Positions 16,871 through 25,716 of a DNA stretch of 40,252 bases are shown here, one piece after another. The notes beneath the pieces were generated by a model. It had not been told where the DNA came from and searched no databases. It saw nothing but the letters and a program-made list of their open reading frames with translations. This DNA is from Deltaproteobacteria bacterium. GTDB lineage: Bacteria > Desulfobacterota > Desulfuromonadia > Desulfuromonadales > Geopsychrobacteraceae. The stretch's first letter is position 1. Each line of letters starts with the position of its first letter. The translations under genes and the position numbers were made by a program. The stretch lies in the NCBI GenBank assembly GCA_024279255.1, contig JAJRRT010000058.1:1-40252 (forward strand), given 5' to 3'.

Positions 16871-16880
16871 GGGGGGGGGG
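16871..16880. repeat. Homopolymeric G10 tract
   Basis: Ten consecutive G residues, preceded by GGCGGA, lie between the aconitase leader and the cytochrome terminator. No coding frame crosses it. Such runs are prone to length change by slippage and to sequencing error. Confidence 0.8.
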
Positions 16881-16921
16881 CATATTCTAATTGCTTAGAC
16901 CTACTTTGTGTTTCTCTTCAC

Positions 16922-16954
16922 AAAAAAGCCGCCTCTTGCAGGAGGCGGCTTTTT
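16922..16954. terminator. Bidirectional intrinsic terminator
   Basis: A perfect 8-bp GC-rich stem (16928-16935 with 16942-16949) has a 6-nt loop and is flanked by an A run on one side and a T run on the other. It lies immediately downstream of the cytochrome gene on the minus strand and would work in either direction. Confidence 0.85.
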
Positions 16955-16958
16955 GGAA

Positions 16959-17303
16959 TCATTTTTTAGAGCCTGTCTTCTTCTTAACATCGTGGCAGGT
17001 ATCACACTCTGTCGGGCCGCCATTCTTGATATGACAGTTGCGACACTGACGATGAAAAGCGTGCTTTAAGCGGGGCACATCTCGATCAACCCCATGACAA
17101 TCACGGCATCCACCGGCGTCAACTCCCATGTGATGGCAGTCAGTGCAGTCATTAACTGCAACCTGGTGCTCCTCATGATGAAAAAAAACCTCGCCCTGCT
17201 TGTTCTCCATCCTGACGGCTGTCGGCTGATCAGCAGCAAAGGAAATTGCTACACCGATCACCATTCCAAAAATCAAGATCAAACCAATACACAGCTTTTT
17301 CAT
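16959..17303 (-). CDS. Periplasmic tetraheme cytochrome c3-family protein
   Basis: A 114-residue secreted c-type cytochrome. It starts with a signal peptide (MKKLCIGLILIFGMVIGVAI, ending SFA-AD). The mature part has four CxxCH heme motifs: CTDCH, CRDCH, CRNCH and CDTCH. The distal-histidine motif FFHHEEHQ before the first heme is typical of class III cytochromes c3 and c7. Four motifs suggest tetraheme c3 rather than the triheme c7 (PpcA type) of Geobacter. Such proteins shuttle electrons across the periplasm in anaerobic respiration. SD GGAGGG is strong. The gene stands alone between cysS and a bidirectional terminator, with its own promoter presumably in the 63 nt before the ATG. Confidence 0.95.
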   Translation of the reverse strand: MKKLCIGLILIFGMVIGVAISFAADQPTAVRMENKQGEVFFHHEEHQVAVNDCTDCHHMGVDAGGCRDCHGVDRDVPRLKHAFHRQCRNCHIKNGGPTECDTCHDVKKKTGSKK

Positions 17304-17366
17304 CAGGCCCTCCAGTGCAGATAAAGTTGATTGGAGATTATGGCATACTTTATTCCATATTAAATA

Positions 17367-18809
17367 CTATTTAAGTTTCCAGCTGGTCCCTTTGGCCGTA
17401 TCCAGTAGTAAAATACCTCGTGCATCAAGTTCGTCACGAATCTCATCGCCTCGGACATAGTCCTTATCTTTTCGAGCTTGCAGACGGGCAACAATCGCGG
17501 CCTCGATATCACTGACATCAATCTCCAGATCGGCCAAACCGGCTATTCTTTGCTGAGTCAACCAGGTTGAGGGATCTGCTTGTAGAATTCCCAAGACCTC
17601 ACCAAAGCTCCGAACTCGCTGTAGAAGATCAGCAACGGTCGCCACCAGTTCCACTTTCTTACGGAACTTCTTGGTCGCGATCAGGCGATTAACGGTCCGC
17701 ACCGCTTCGAACAAGTGAGCGATTGCCAGCGCGCTGTTGAAATCATCATCCATGGCGGCGCGATAGCTCTCATCAAGCTTCGCTCCATCTTCGGCGGCAA
17801 CACCCATCTCAGCACCCTCAATCGCCTCCTCACCGGCCTGTAATGCTTCGTAGAAACGACTGAGACCTGCTTCGGCATCAACCAGGTTCTGATCGGAAAA
17901 ATCGATCGGCGAACGATAGTGGGCGCTCAAGATGAAGAAACGCAGCACTTCTGGATTGTAGCGCTTTAGGATATCGCGAATGGTGAAGAAGTTACCGAGC
18001 GACTTGCTCATCTTCTCCTGATTGATATTAACGAATCCGTTGTGCAACCAGTAATTTACGAATGGTTTGCCGCTGGCGCCTTCCGACTGGGCTATTTCGT
18101 TCTCATGGTGCGGGAAGATCAGATCACGTCCGCCACCATGAATATCGAATGTATCCCCCAGCAGAGAGGAACTCATCGCCGAACATTCAATATGCCAGCC
18201 AGGCCGTCCTGCTCCCCAGGGCGATTCCCAACTCGGCTCGTCTGGCTTGGCGCCTTTCCAGAGCGCAAAATCCATCGGATCCTCTTTCTGCTCACCGGGT
18301 GCGATTCGCGCTCCGGCCTGCATTTCATCCATATTCCGCTTCGACAGTTTGAGATAATTTTTAAATTTGCCGACGCGGTAGTAAACATCTCCCCCAGATG
18401 CGTAGGCGAGACCCTTATCGATCAACTTCTGACAGATCTCGATGATCTGCGGAATATACTCAGTCGCCTTCGGCTGATGGGTGGGAATAGCCAGCCCGAG
18501 AGTCGCCATATCCTCATCAAAGGCCTGAATAAATTCCTCAGACAGGTCCTTGCTGCTGATCCCACGCTCATTGGCGCGCTTGATGATCTTATCGTCGACA
18601 TCGGTATAATTACGCACATAGGTCGTATCGAACCCGACGAACTGCAGATAGCGGTAGATGATATCGAAGACGATATTGGCGCGCGCATGCCCGATATGAC
18701 AGTAGTCGTAGACCGTCACTCCACAGACGTACATGCTGACCTTACCCGGAACCAGCGGGACAAACTCTTCCTTTTTCCCGCTCATTGTATTGTAAACACG
18801 CAAACTCAT
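17367..18809 (-). CDS. cysS: Cysteinyl-tRNA synthetase
   Basis: A 480-residue class I synthetase charging tRNA-Cys. The ATG at 18809 is chosen because CAGGAG lies just upstream and [16 protein letters not shown] is the usual N-terminus; the frame extends 10 codons further without support. The HIGH motif is [13 protein letters not shown] and the KMSKS motif is [12 protein letters not shown]. Zinc ligands are visible in [19 protein letters not shown] and HHENE. The C-terminal anticodon region ends with GTSWKLK. It is in the same direction as glnS, with 183 nt between them containing an inverted repeat. Confidence 0.97.
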   Translation of the reverse strand: MSLRVYNTMSGKKEEFVPLVPGKVSMYVCGVTVYDYCHIGHARANIVFDIIYRYLQFVGFDTTYVRNYTDVDDKIIKRANERGISSKDLSEEFIQAFDEDMATLGLAIPTHQPKATEYIPQIIEICQKLIDKGLAYASGGDVYYRVGKFKNYLKLSKRNMDEMQAGARIAPGEQKEDPMDFALWKGAKPDEPSWESPWGAGRPGWHIECSAMSSSLLGDTFDIHGGGRDLIFPHHENEIAQSEGASGKPFVNYWLHNGFVNINQEKMSKSLGNFFTIRDILKRYNPEVLRFFILSAHYRSPIDFSDQNLVDAEAGLSRFYEALQAGEEAIEGAEMGVAAEDGAKLDESYRAAMDDDFNSALAIAHLFEAVRTVNRLIATKKFRKKVELVATVADLLQRVRSFGEVLGILQADPSTWLTQQRIAGLADLEIDVSDIEAAIVARLQARKDKDYVRGDEIRDELDARGILLLDTAKGTSWKLK

Positions 18810-18871
18810 AAAAAACTCCTGAAAATCATTTTTTGCCACTCGCTTACTTCGTTCGCTAAAGACACAATGTT

Positions 18872-18935
18872 CACCAAGAAATCCTTAGACGCCTGAATCT
18901 GTTTTATTCTGTCAAGGATTTCGGTTTTCTTGGTG
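18872..18935. repeat. Imperfect inverted repeat between glnS and cysS
   Basis: Two nested arms, CACCAAGAA with TTCTTGGTG (18872-18880 with 18927-18935) and AATCCTT with AAGGATT (18880-18886 with 18914-18920), form an imperfect 64-bp palindrome. It is followed by a GC-rich GGTGCCCTTGGCGCC stretch. It does not look like a terminator (no T run) and may be an interspersed repeat element or a leader structure. Confidence 0.4.
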
Positions 18936-18992
18936 CCCTTGGCGCCTCGCCTAAGAGCGCCTAATTTTGGTGGTGGCTATTTGAATTCTGGA

Positions 18993-20648
<1,656 letters not shown>

Positions 20649-20721
20649 TCTGATCAATATTCCTCTGCTGTGCCCGCATCATTCATCCGGGCCACCTGGT
20701 GGCAAACGGAGCGATAAGAAG

Positions 20722-21195
20722 TTAATCCTTCAGCAACAATACAACTGAGTGTGCAGAGATTCCCTCGCCGCGCCCTTCAAAACCAAGTGTTTCGGTGGTG
20801 GTTGCCTTAACATTAATCTGATCAGGTGCGACCTGACAATCCTCAGAAAGGTTCTGGCACATCTGTTTGATATATGGAGCTAATTTTGGTTTTTGACAGA
20901 GGACAGTCGCATCAAGATTGCCAAGCCGATAGTTTCGTTCTTTCATCAGATTGATGACATGCCGCAACAATTTGCGACTGTCGATCCCCTTGAATGCGGG
21001 ATCAGAATCTGGAAAATGCTTGCCAATATCTCCAGCAGACAGAGCCCCGAGAATGGCATCACAAATGGCGTGCAGTAAGACATCGGCGTCCGAATGCCCC
21101 AGCAATCCCAAATCATGAGGAATGGTCACGCCACCTAAGATCAATTTCCGGTCCTCAACCAACTTGTGAACATCAAAACCGTGACCAATACGCAT
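20722..21195 (-). CDS. ispF: 2-C-methyl-D-erythritol 2,4-cyclodiphosphate synthase
   Basis: IspF carries out the fifth step of the MEP isoprenoid pathway, forming the cyclodiphosphate and releasing CMP. The 157-residue product begins [12 protein letters not shown], with the metal-binding Asp-x-His. It has [20 protein letters not shown] with the second metal histidine, the HFPDSDP loop and [20 protein letters not shown] near the end. The ATG at 21195 overlaps the ispD stop (TGATG) and matches the known N-terminus; an ATG two codons upstream is also in frame. ispD and ispF are separate but translationally coupled here, not fused. Confidence 0.97.
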   Translation of the reverse strand: MRIGHGFDVHKLVEDRKLILGGVTIPHDLGLLGHSDADVLLHAICDAILGALSAGDIGKHFPDSDPAFKGIDSRKLLRHVINLMKERNYRLGNLDATVLCQKPKLAPYIKQMCQNLSEDCQVAPDQINVKATTTETLGFEGRGEGISAHSVVLLLKD

Positions 21196-21899
21196 CAGCA
21201 TTCTCCACTGCCGGCAAGTAACGCCTCTGCGATCAGGAGATCTTCGGGCGTGGTGATTTTGATATTTCGGTAATCCCCTTCTACCATCACCACCTGGGCA
21301 CCGAGCCGCTCGACCAATGAAGCATCATCAGTACCAGTGAAATTATCCTGAGCCGCCTTCTGATACGCACGAAACAACAATTCAAAACGAAATGCCTGAG
21401 GTGTCTGTACCTGCCAGAGGCGGCTCCGCTCCGGGGTCGCAACGATCAATCCGTCTTCAACCTCTTTGATGGTGTCTTTGACTGGCACACCGACCACGGC
21501 GGCTCCTTTGAGCACGGCGATATCTATGAGTTGCGAAATCAACTCAGGTTCGATCAAAGGTCGCACACCATCATGAACCAAAACGACAGAGTCGGCCTGA
21601 GTCCCAATGAGTTGCAGTTGCTGTAGACCATTGCGTACCGAATCCTGACGTTCCTTGCCCCCAGGCACGATGGCATCCAGCTTGGTCAACCCACAATCGG
21701 GTAGAACCTGTTCCTTGAAATATTCGATTTCATCTGCAGGAAGAATAGGAATGATACGACTGATCGCCGGATGTCGCTCAAAGAGTTCGAGGGTTCGCGC
21801 CAGGATTGAACAATCGCCAAGTTGCAGGTATTGCTTATTGACAGTAGCACCCATACGGCGCCCCATACCTGCGGCTGGTATCAGGACTGTGGTATTCAT
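21195..21899 (-). CDS. ispD: 2-C-methyl-D-erythritol 4-phosphate cytidylyltransferase
   Basis: IspD transfers CMP to methylerythritol phosphate in the MEP pathway. The 234-residue product has the nucleotide-binding loop [19 protein letters not shown] at the N-terminus, [26 protein letters not shown] and [10 protein letters not shown]. The C-terminal [13 protein letters not shown] and [14 protein letters not shown] complete the family pattern. The ATG at 21899 is preferred because it gives the standard N-terminus ([11 protein letters not shown]); the frame is open 13 codons upstream. It is followed by overlapping ispF. carD lies upstream, separated by a terminator. Confidence 0.96.
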   Translation of the reverse strand: MNTTVLIPAAGMGRRMGATVNKQYLQLGDCSILARTLELFERHPAISRIIPILPADEIEYFKEQVLPDCGLTKLDAIVPGGKERQDSVRNGLQQLQLIGTQADSVVLVHDGVRPLIEPELISQLIDIAVLKGAAVVGVPVKDTIKEVEDGLIVATPERSRLWQVQTPQAFRFELLFRAYQKAAQDNFTGTDDASLVERLGAQVVMVEGDYRNIKITTPEDLLIAEALLAGSGEC

Positions 21900-21950
21900 A
21901 GTCTGCTCGCAAAAAAGGGAACGATCTCTCGTCCCCACTTATGCCGCTCC

Positions 21951-21983
21951 AATAAGAAAGACCAGGCATGGCTGCCCGGTCTT
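21951..21983 (-). terminator. Terminator downstream of carD
   Basis: An 11-position stem with one mismatch (21958-21968 with 21973-21983) and a 4-nt loop is followed on the minus strand by a T-rich TTCTTATT. It lies just after the carD stop and separates carD from ispD. Confidence 0.6.
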
Positions 21984-22005
21984 CTTTCTCTCGATAAAAG
22001 CGGCC

Positions 22006-22485
22006 TCAGTGAAAAATCTGTTCCAGCTGATCGATAACCGATTCTTCTTCGGACCCTTGAGACAGGGCCACCTCGGTCACCAACAGGCGACGGGCCTGCT
22101 CCAAAACTTTCTTTTCCCCGTAAGAGAGGTCTTTATTATCGCTGATCAAGTAGAGCTCACGCAGCACCGAGGCAACCTCGTGGAGATCTCCGGACTTGAG
22201 TTTATCTTGATATTCACGCTGACGCCGACTCCAGGATGCGATCTTTCCGCCCGTACCAGGAACGCCGAGTACCTCAAAAATCGAAGGGATATTCTCCTGA
22301 TCAATCAGTCCTCGCATACCAACGTTTGCAACATTGTTGGTTGGGACCATGATCGTCATGTCACTACCAACGATGCGTAACACGTAAAAACTCTGGCTCT
22401 GGCCAGAAAATTCGCGTGTCTCAATATTTTCGATCACCCCAACCCCTTGAGTCGGGTAAACTGCCATATCCCCTTTTTTAAACAA
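22006..22485 (-). CDS. carD: CarD-family RNA polymerase-binding transcriptional regulator
   Basis: A 159-residue CarD/CdnL-type protein that binds the RNA polymerase beta subunit and stabilises open complexes at growth-related promoters. The N-terminal Tudor-like RNAP-interaction domain reads MFKKGDMAVYPTQGVGVIEN, and the C-terminal helical DNA-binding domain includes IASWSRRQREYQDKLKSGDL and LSYGEKKVLEQARRLL. The start codon is TTG at 22485, with an SD (AGGAG) 7-8 nt upstream. The family N-terminus begins exactly there, so the rare start is well supported. A carD-ispD-ispF arrangement is familiar in delta-proteobacteria. Confidence 0.95.
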   Translation of the reverse strand: MFKKGDMAVYPTQGVGVIENIETREFSGQSQSFYVLRIVGSDMTIMVPTNNVANVGMRGLIDQENIPSIFEVLGVPGTGGKIASWSRRQREYQDKLKSGDLHEVASVLRELYLISDNKDLSYGEKKVLEQARRLLVTEVALSQGSEEESVIDQLEQIFH

Positions 22486-22512
22486 TAGCTTTCTCCTTTT
22501 TCAGAATACATT

Positions 22513-22541
22513 AAACTATCATAAAAACCGCAGATGGTCAA
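22513..22541 (-). promoter_or_regulatory. Sigma-70-type promoter of carD
   Basis: On the minus strand TTGACC (22541-22536) and TAGTTT (22518-22513) are separated by exactly 17 bp. They lie about 30 nt upstream of the carD TTG start. Confidence 0.6.
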
Positions 22542-22656
22542 GGTTTGAGGCTGGACGTGAGTCCATAAAACGCTTTTTATATGCGAGGTTATCTCATTTC
22601 ATGATAATATTTTGTTTCTCAAAATTTCGAATCATCAACACTGGAGTAAAGTTTCC

Positions 22657-23535
22657 ATGACGAGATATCTGTTTCTGCTCTTTCTCCTGCTTCTCCCAAC
22701 GACTCTCAGAGCGACAGATCTGCCTGCTCAGATTCAGTTTGCCGACAGTCTTGCGGCCGACAATGACCACTACCGTGCCATAACAGAATATAAGCGCTTT
22801 CTCTTTCTTGAGCCTGATTCCCCACTTGCTCCGCAAGTCAGACTTTCAATTTCGACCAGTCTCCTCTCGGGTAAACGTTGGGAACAAGCCGACGCGAGCC
22901 TTGAAAACCTGTTACTCCTTCACCCACAAAGTCCCGAGGCTGCCAAGGGCCAGCTTATATATGCCAATAGCGCCTATGAGCGCGGCGACTTCAGCCTGGC
23001 CCGTGACCGTTACCGTTCATTGGCAAAAACGCAACCAGATGCCGATACCCTCAACTACACAAATTTTCGAATCGGCTGGACCTTTCTGGAACAGGACAAT
23101 CCACAAAAAGCTCGCACTCACTTCAGCCTGCTACCGCAACATCAAAAAGACCAACTTCTGAACGACCTTGAGTCATACCAGAGCCTTCATCAAAAATCGC
23201 CGTTTATTGCCGGCAGCTTATCGGCCATACTCCCCGGAACCGGCCAGATCTACACCGGCCGCCTGCGCCAGGCTGCGCTCTCTTTTCTACTCAACGGTGC
23301 TTTCATATATGGAGCGATTGAGGCCTTCAACAATGAAAACTATGCAGTTGGCGGTATTTTACTCTTTTTCGAGATCGGCTGGTACGGTGGCAATATCTAC
23401 AATGCCGTCAATAACGCTCATAAATTCAACGTCCGCATCAAGCATAAGCATAAAGAACAAATGCGCTCTCGACTTAATCTACAAATCGGCATGCTGAAGA
23501 ACACACCACTGGTTACTCTGAATTATCACTTCTGA
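22657..23535 (+). CDS. Secreted/membrane TPR-repeat protein of unknown function
   Basis: A 292-residue protein with an N-terminal signal (MTRYLFLLFLLLLPTTLRA) and TPR-like repeats over about residues 28-160 (DHYRAITEYKRFLFLEPDSP; YERGDFSLARDRYRSLAKTQ). A C-terminal hydrophobic module has AILPGTGQIYTGRLRQAALS, then FLLNGAFIYGAIEAF and GGILLFFEIGWYGGNIYN. The module resembles the TM2/DUF5683-type PGxGQ-Y-G fold found at the ends of lipoproteins and TPR proteins. The ATG at 22657 has GGAG 11 nt upstream; a TTG 15 codons earlier is less convincing. It is divergent from carD and followed by panE after 47 nt. The function is not known; an envelope role is inferred from the signal peptide. Confidence 0.8.
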   Translation: MTRYLFLLFLLLLPTTLRATDLPAQIQFADSLAADNDHYRAITEYKRFLFLEPDSPLAPQVRLSISTSLLSGKRWEQADASLENLLLLHPQSPEAAKGQLIYANSAYERGDFSLARDRYRSLAKTQPDADTLNYTNFRIGWTFLEQDNPQKARTHFSLLPQHQKDQLLNDLESYQSLHQKSPFIAGSLSAILPGTGQIYTGRLRQAALSFLLNGAFIYGAIEAFNNENYAVGGILLFFEIGWYGGNIYNAVNNAHKFNVRIKHKHKEQMRSRLNLQIGMLKNTPLVTLNYHF

Positions 23536-23582
23536 TTTCTTGTCTAACTTTTATCAACATTCCACAAATGTAGGGGCTGGAT

Positions 23583-24494
23583 ATGCGGATAGGAATTATC
23601 GGAGCAGGTGCCCTGGGGCTTTATTATGGAGCGATGCTTCAGCGCGCCGGAAACGATGTTCATTTTCTGTTGCGGCGCGATTTTGAAGCGATCAACTCAA
23701 AAGGACTCAAGGTCTGTTCGATCAACGGAAACTTCACTCTCCCTGAGGTGAAATGCTACAAATCCGCCACAGACATCGGCAAAGTCGATCTCGTCCTGAT
23801 CGGCCTGAAAACCTTCAGCAATCGGGACCTTATTAACCTTGTTCGCCCATTAGCTGGTCACGAAACAGCCATCTTGACGTTACAGAACGGGCTAGGCGTT
23901 GAAGACCTTCTGGCTACGGCCTTCAACGCTGAGCAAGTGCTGGGGGGAGTTGCCTTTTTGTGCAGCAATCGTGGCGAACCAGGAGAAGTCCACCATTTGG
24001 GGGAAGGACGCATCCATTTTGGAGAACTTGCAGGGAAAATAACTGAACGTGGCCAGCGAATTGCTGATCTTTTCTGTGCGGCAGGTGTCCCTTGCGAAAC
24101 AAGCGACGATTTAACCTGCATCCGCTGGGAAAAGCTGGTATGGAATATCCCCTTCAACGGGCTTTGTGCGCTGACCGGGAAAACGGTTACCGGCCTGCTA
24201 CAACATCCACCAACCCGTCAACTCGTGGCGAGCATGATGCGCGAAGTGATTGCGGCAGCCAACCAGCAGAAGATCAAAGCACCGATCGATGCCGACTCAT
24301 TTATCTTGCGAATGCTCGAGATAAGTGACGCCATGACCGGCTACCAGCCGAGTATGATGATCGACCGGATTGAGGGGCGGCCGCTGGAGCTTGATGCTAT
24401 CTACGCAATTCCCCTGCAGCGCGCTGCCGAAGCTGAAGCAGCTATGCCGCAGGTGGATATGTTGCATCGCCTATTATCTGTTGGTGAAAACTAG
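23583..24494 (+). CDS. panE: 2-dehydropantoate 2-reductase
   Basis: A 303-residue NADPH-dependent ketopantoate reductase of pantothenate (coenzyme A) synthesis. The Rossmann motif is GIIGAGALGLYYGAML at the N-terminus. LIGLKTFSNRD and ILTLQNGLGVED carry the NADP and substrate contacts. The C-terminal helical domain has the catalytic lysine and following residues in IRWEKLVWNIPFNGLCALTG, and PSMMIDRIEGRPLELDAI. The PanE/ApbA family contains paralogs with other ketoacid substrates, so the exact substrate is inferred. Its stop is 10 nt from that of the convergent tautomerase gene. Confidence 0.92.
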   Translation: MRIGIIGAGALGLYYGAMLQRAGNDVHFLLRRDFEAINSKGLKVCSINGNFTLPEVKCYKSATDIGKVDLVLIGLKTFSNRDLINLVRPLAGHETAILTLQNGLGVEDLLATAFNAEQVLGGVAFLCSNRGEPGEVHHLGEGRIHFGELAGKITERGQRIADLFCAAGVPCETSDDLTCIRWEKLVWNIPFNGLCALTGKTVTGLLQHPPTRQLVASMMREVIAAANQQKIKAPIDADSFILRMLEISDAMTGYQPSMMIDRIEGRPLELDAIYAIPLQRAAEAEAAMPQVDMLHRLLSVGEN

Positions 24495-24504
24495 ATCCGT
24501 AACC

Positions 24505-24693
24505 TCAGTCCTTGTCGGCCAATAGCTCTCCACCGACCCCAACCTGCTCGCGACTGTTTTCATGCAGAATAACTATGATCTTCTCCTGCGGCAGGCCATA
24601 AGCCTTAACAGCCGCATCAGTCAACTCGCGAATAAGCTTGCGACGCCTGTCAAGATCTGTAATTTTAGGCCCTTCAAGTGTAATAATCGGCAA
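24505..24693 (-). CDS. 4-oxalocrotonate tautomerase-family protein
   Basis: A 62-residue single-domain tautomerase. After removal of the initiator Met the catalytic Pro-1 is exposed (PIITLEGPKI). The body (RRRKLIRELTDAAVKAYGLP then EKIIVILHENSREQVGVGG) is the classical beta-alpha-beta 4-OT unit, with an arginine in the expected second half. Members isomerise 2-hydroxymuconate or related enols as hexamers. No aromatic meta-cleavage genes are nearby, so the physiological substrate is unknown. AGGAGG lies a few bases before the ATG. Confidence 0.9.
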   Translation of the reverse strand: MPIITLEGPKITDLDRRRKLIRELTDAAVKAYGLPQEKIIVILHENSREQVGVGGELLADKD

Positions 24694-24873
24694 AACAACC
24701 TCCTCTTTATATGTTTTTCTTCAAGAGTAGTGCTTGACGCAAGCATAAGCAACCCATCTCAAACTTCACTCAACATCTTTTGCAGTACGCCTCCCCAGCC
24801 CTCTTCTTTTTACTTGGGCACGCGTGCTATAAACGTATTCGGATAAAATAAACAGAAATAAGGAGAAATCAGA

Positions 24874-25632
24874 ATGAGTTGGCTTTCGGGTATAATTGGC
24901 GGCGGAATTGGTGCAATGATCGCTGGTCCTTTCGGCGCAATGATCGGTGCTGCAATCGGCGCAAATATGGGTGGGAATAGTTCTCAACAAGGGAGTCGCA
25001 TCGGATTTTCAGATTCCCAGCGTAAGCAGGCGCTCTTTTTCACCGCTGCTTTTTCGATGGTGGGCAAACTGGCCAAAGCCGATGGTCGAGTATGTGAAGA
25101 TGAGATTGCCGCGATCCATCGCATTTCGAAAGAAGCCCTGGGGCTCGATGCCCAGACGCAGAAGTTCGCAATCAATATCTTCAACCAAGCCAAAGAGAGC
25201 GCTGAAAGCTTCGCCAGCTACGCCAAACAATTTGGTGATCTGTTCGGCCAGGAGCCACAACTATGCAGCTTCATGATGAACTTTCTTTTCGAAGTCGCCA
25301 TGGCCGATGGCCAGCTGCACCCGGGGGAAGAAAAAATGCTTCTCGAGGCCAAGCAGGCTTTCCGACTCCACGACAGTGTTTATCAATCGATGCGTGAAAG
25401 GCATACCGGCACAGCAACCGGAAGCCTGAGCCTGACAAAACACTATAAGATTTTGGGAGTGTCGCAAGGAGCCACTAAGGCTGAAATCAAAAAAGCCTAC
25501 CGCTTGAAAGTCGCTGAGTACCATCCTGACAAAATCGAAGGGAAGGGCTTACCTCCTGAGTTTATCAAGTTCGCCAATGATAAGGTTGCCGAAATTAACG
25601 GCTCATACGATGCCGTGATATCCCAGCTTTAA
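24874..25632 (+). CDS. TerB-DnaJ co-chaperone-like protein (DjlA-like)
   Basis: A 252-residue protein. An N-terminal glycine-zipper-like segment (GIIGGGIGAMIAGPFGAMIG) could insert in a membrane. A TerB-like helical domain at about residues 50-170 has KLAKADGRVCEDEIAAIHRI and FEVAMADGQLHPGEEKMLLE. The C-terminal J domain (about 187-252) has HYKILGVSQGATKAEIKKAY and an intact HPD in VAEYHPDKIEGKG. The order (membrane anchor, TerB, J) matches DjlA, a DnaK partner at the inner membrane, though the anchor here is glycine-rich rather than a plain helix. SD AAGGAG precedes the ATG. Confidence 0.88.
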   Translation: MSWLSGIIGGGIGAMIAGPFGAMIGAAIGANMGGNSSQQGSRIGFSDSQRKQALFFTAAFSMVGKLAKADGRVCEDEIAAIHRISKEALGLDAQTQKFAINIFNQAKESAESFASYAKQFGDLFGQEPQLCSFMMNFLFEVAMADGQLHPGEEKMLLEAKQAFRLHDSVYQSMRERHTGTATGSLSLTKHYKILGVSQGATKAEIKKAYRLKVAEYHPDKIEGKGLPPEFIKFANDKVAEINGSYDAVISQL

Positions 25633-25680
25633 GAACGAATATCCACCCCTTGCGTTTTACTTAAGTTTGAGCAATTTAAA

Positions 25681-25716
25681 AACAGAATGGGCTCCGTTAC
25701 CGGAGCCCATTCTGTT
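25681..25716. terminator. Bidirectional terminator between the DjlA-like gene and prc
   Basis: A perfect 16-bp stem (25681-25696 with 25701-25716) closes a TTAC loop, with a T-rich flank on the plus side and an A-rich flank on the other. Its right arm ends one base before the prc stop codon. It is placed between convergent genes and probably terminates both. Confidence 0.88.

Noticed and set aside
18042-18896. 284-codon plus-strand ORF across the cysS region
   Set aside because: It lies opposite cysS, which has complete HIGH and KMSKS motifs; it is a reading-frame shadow.
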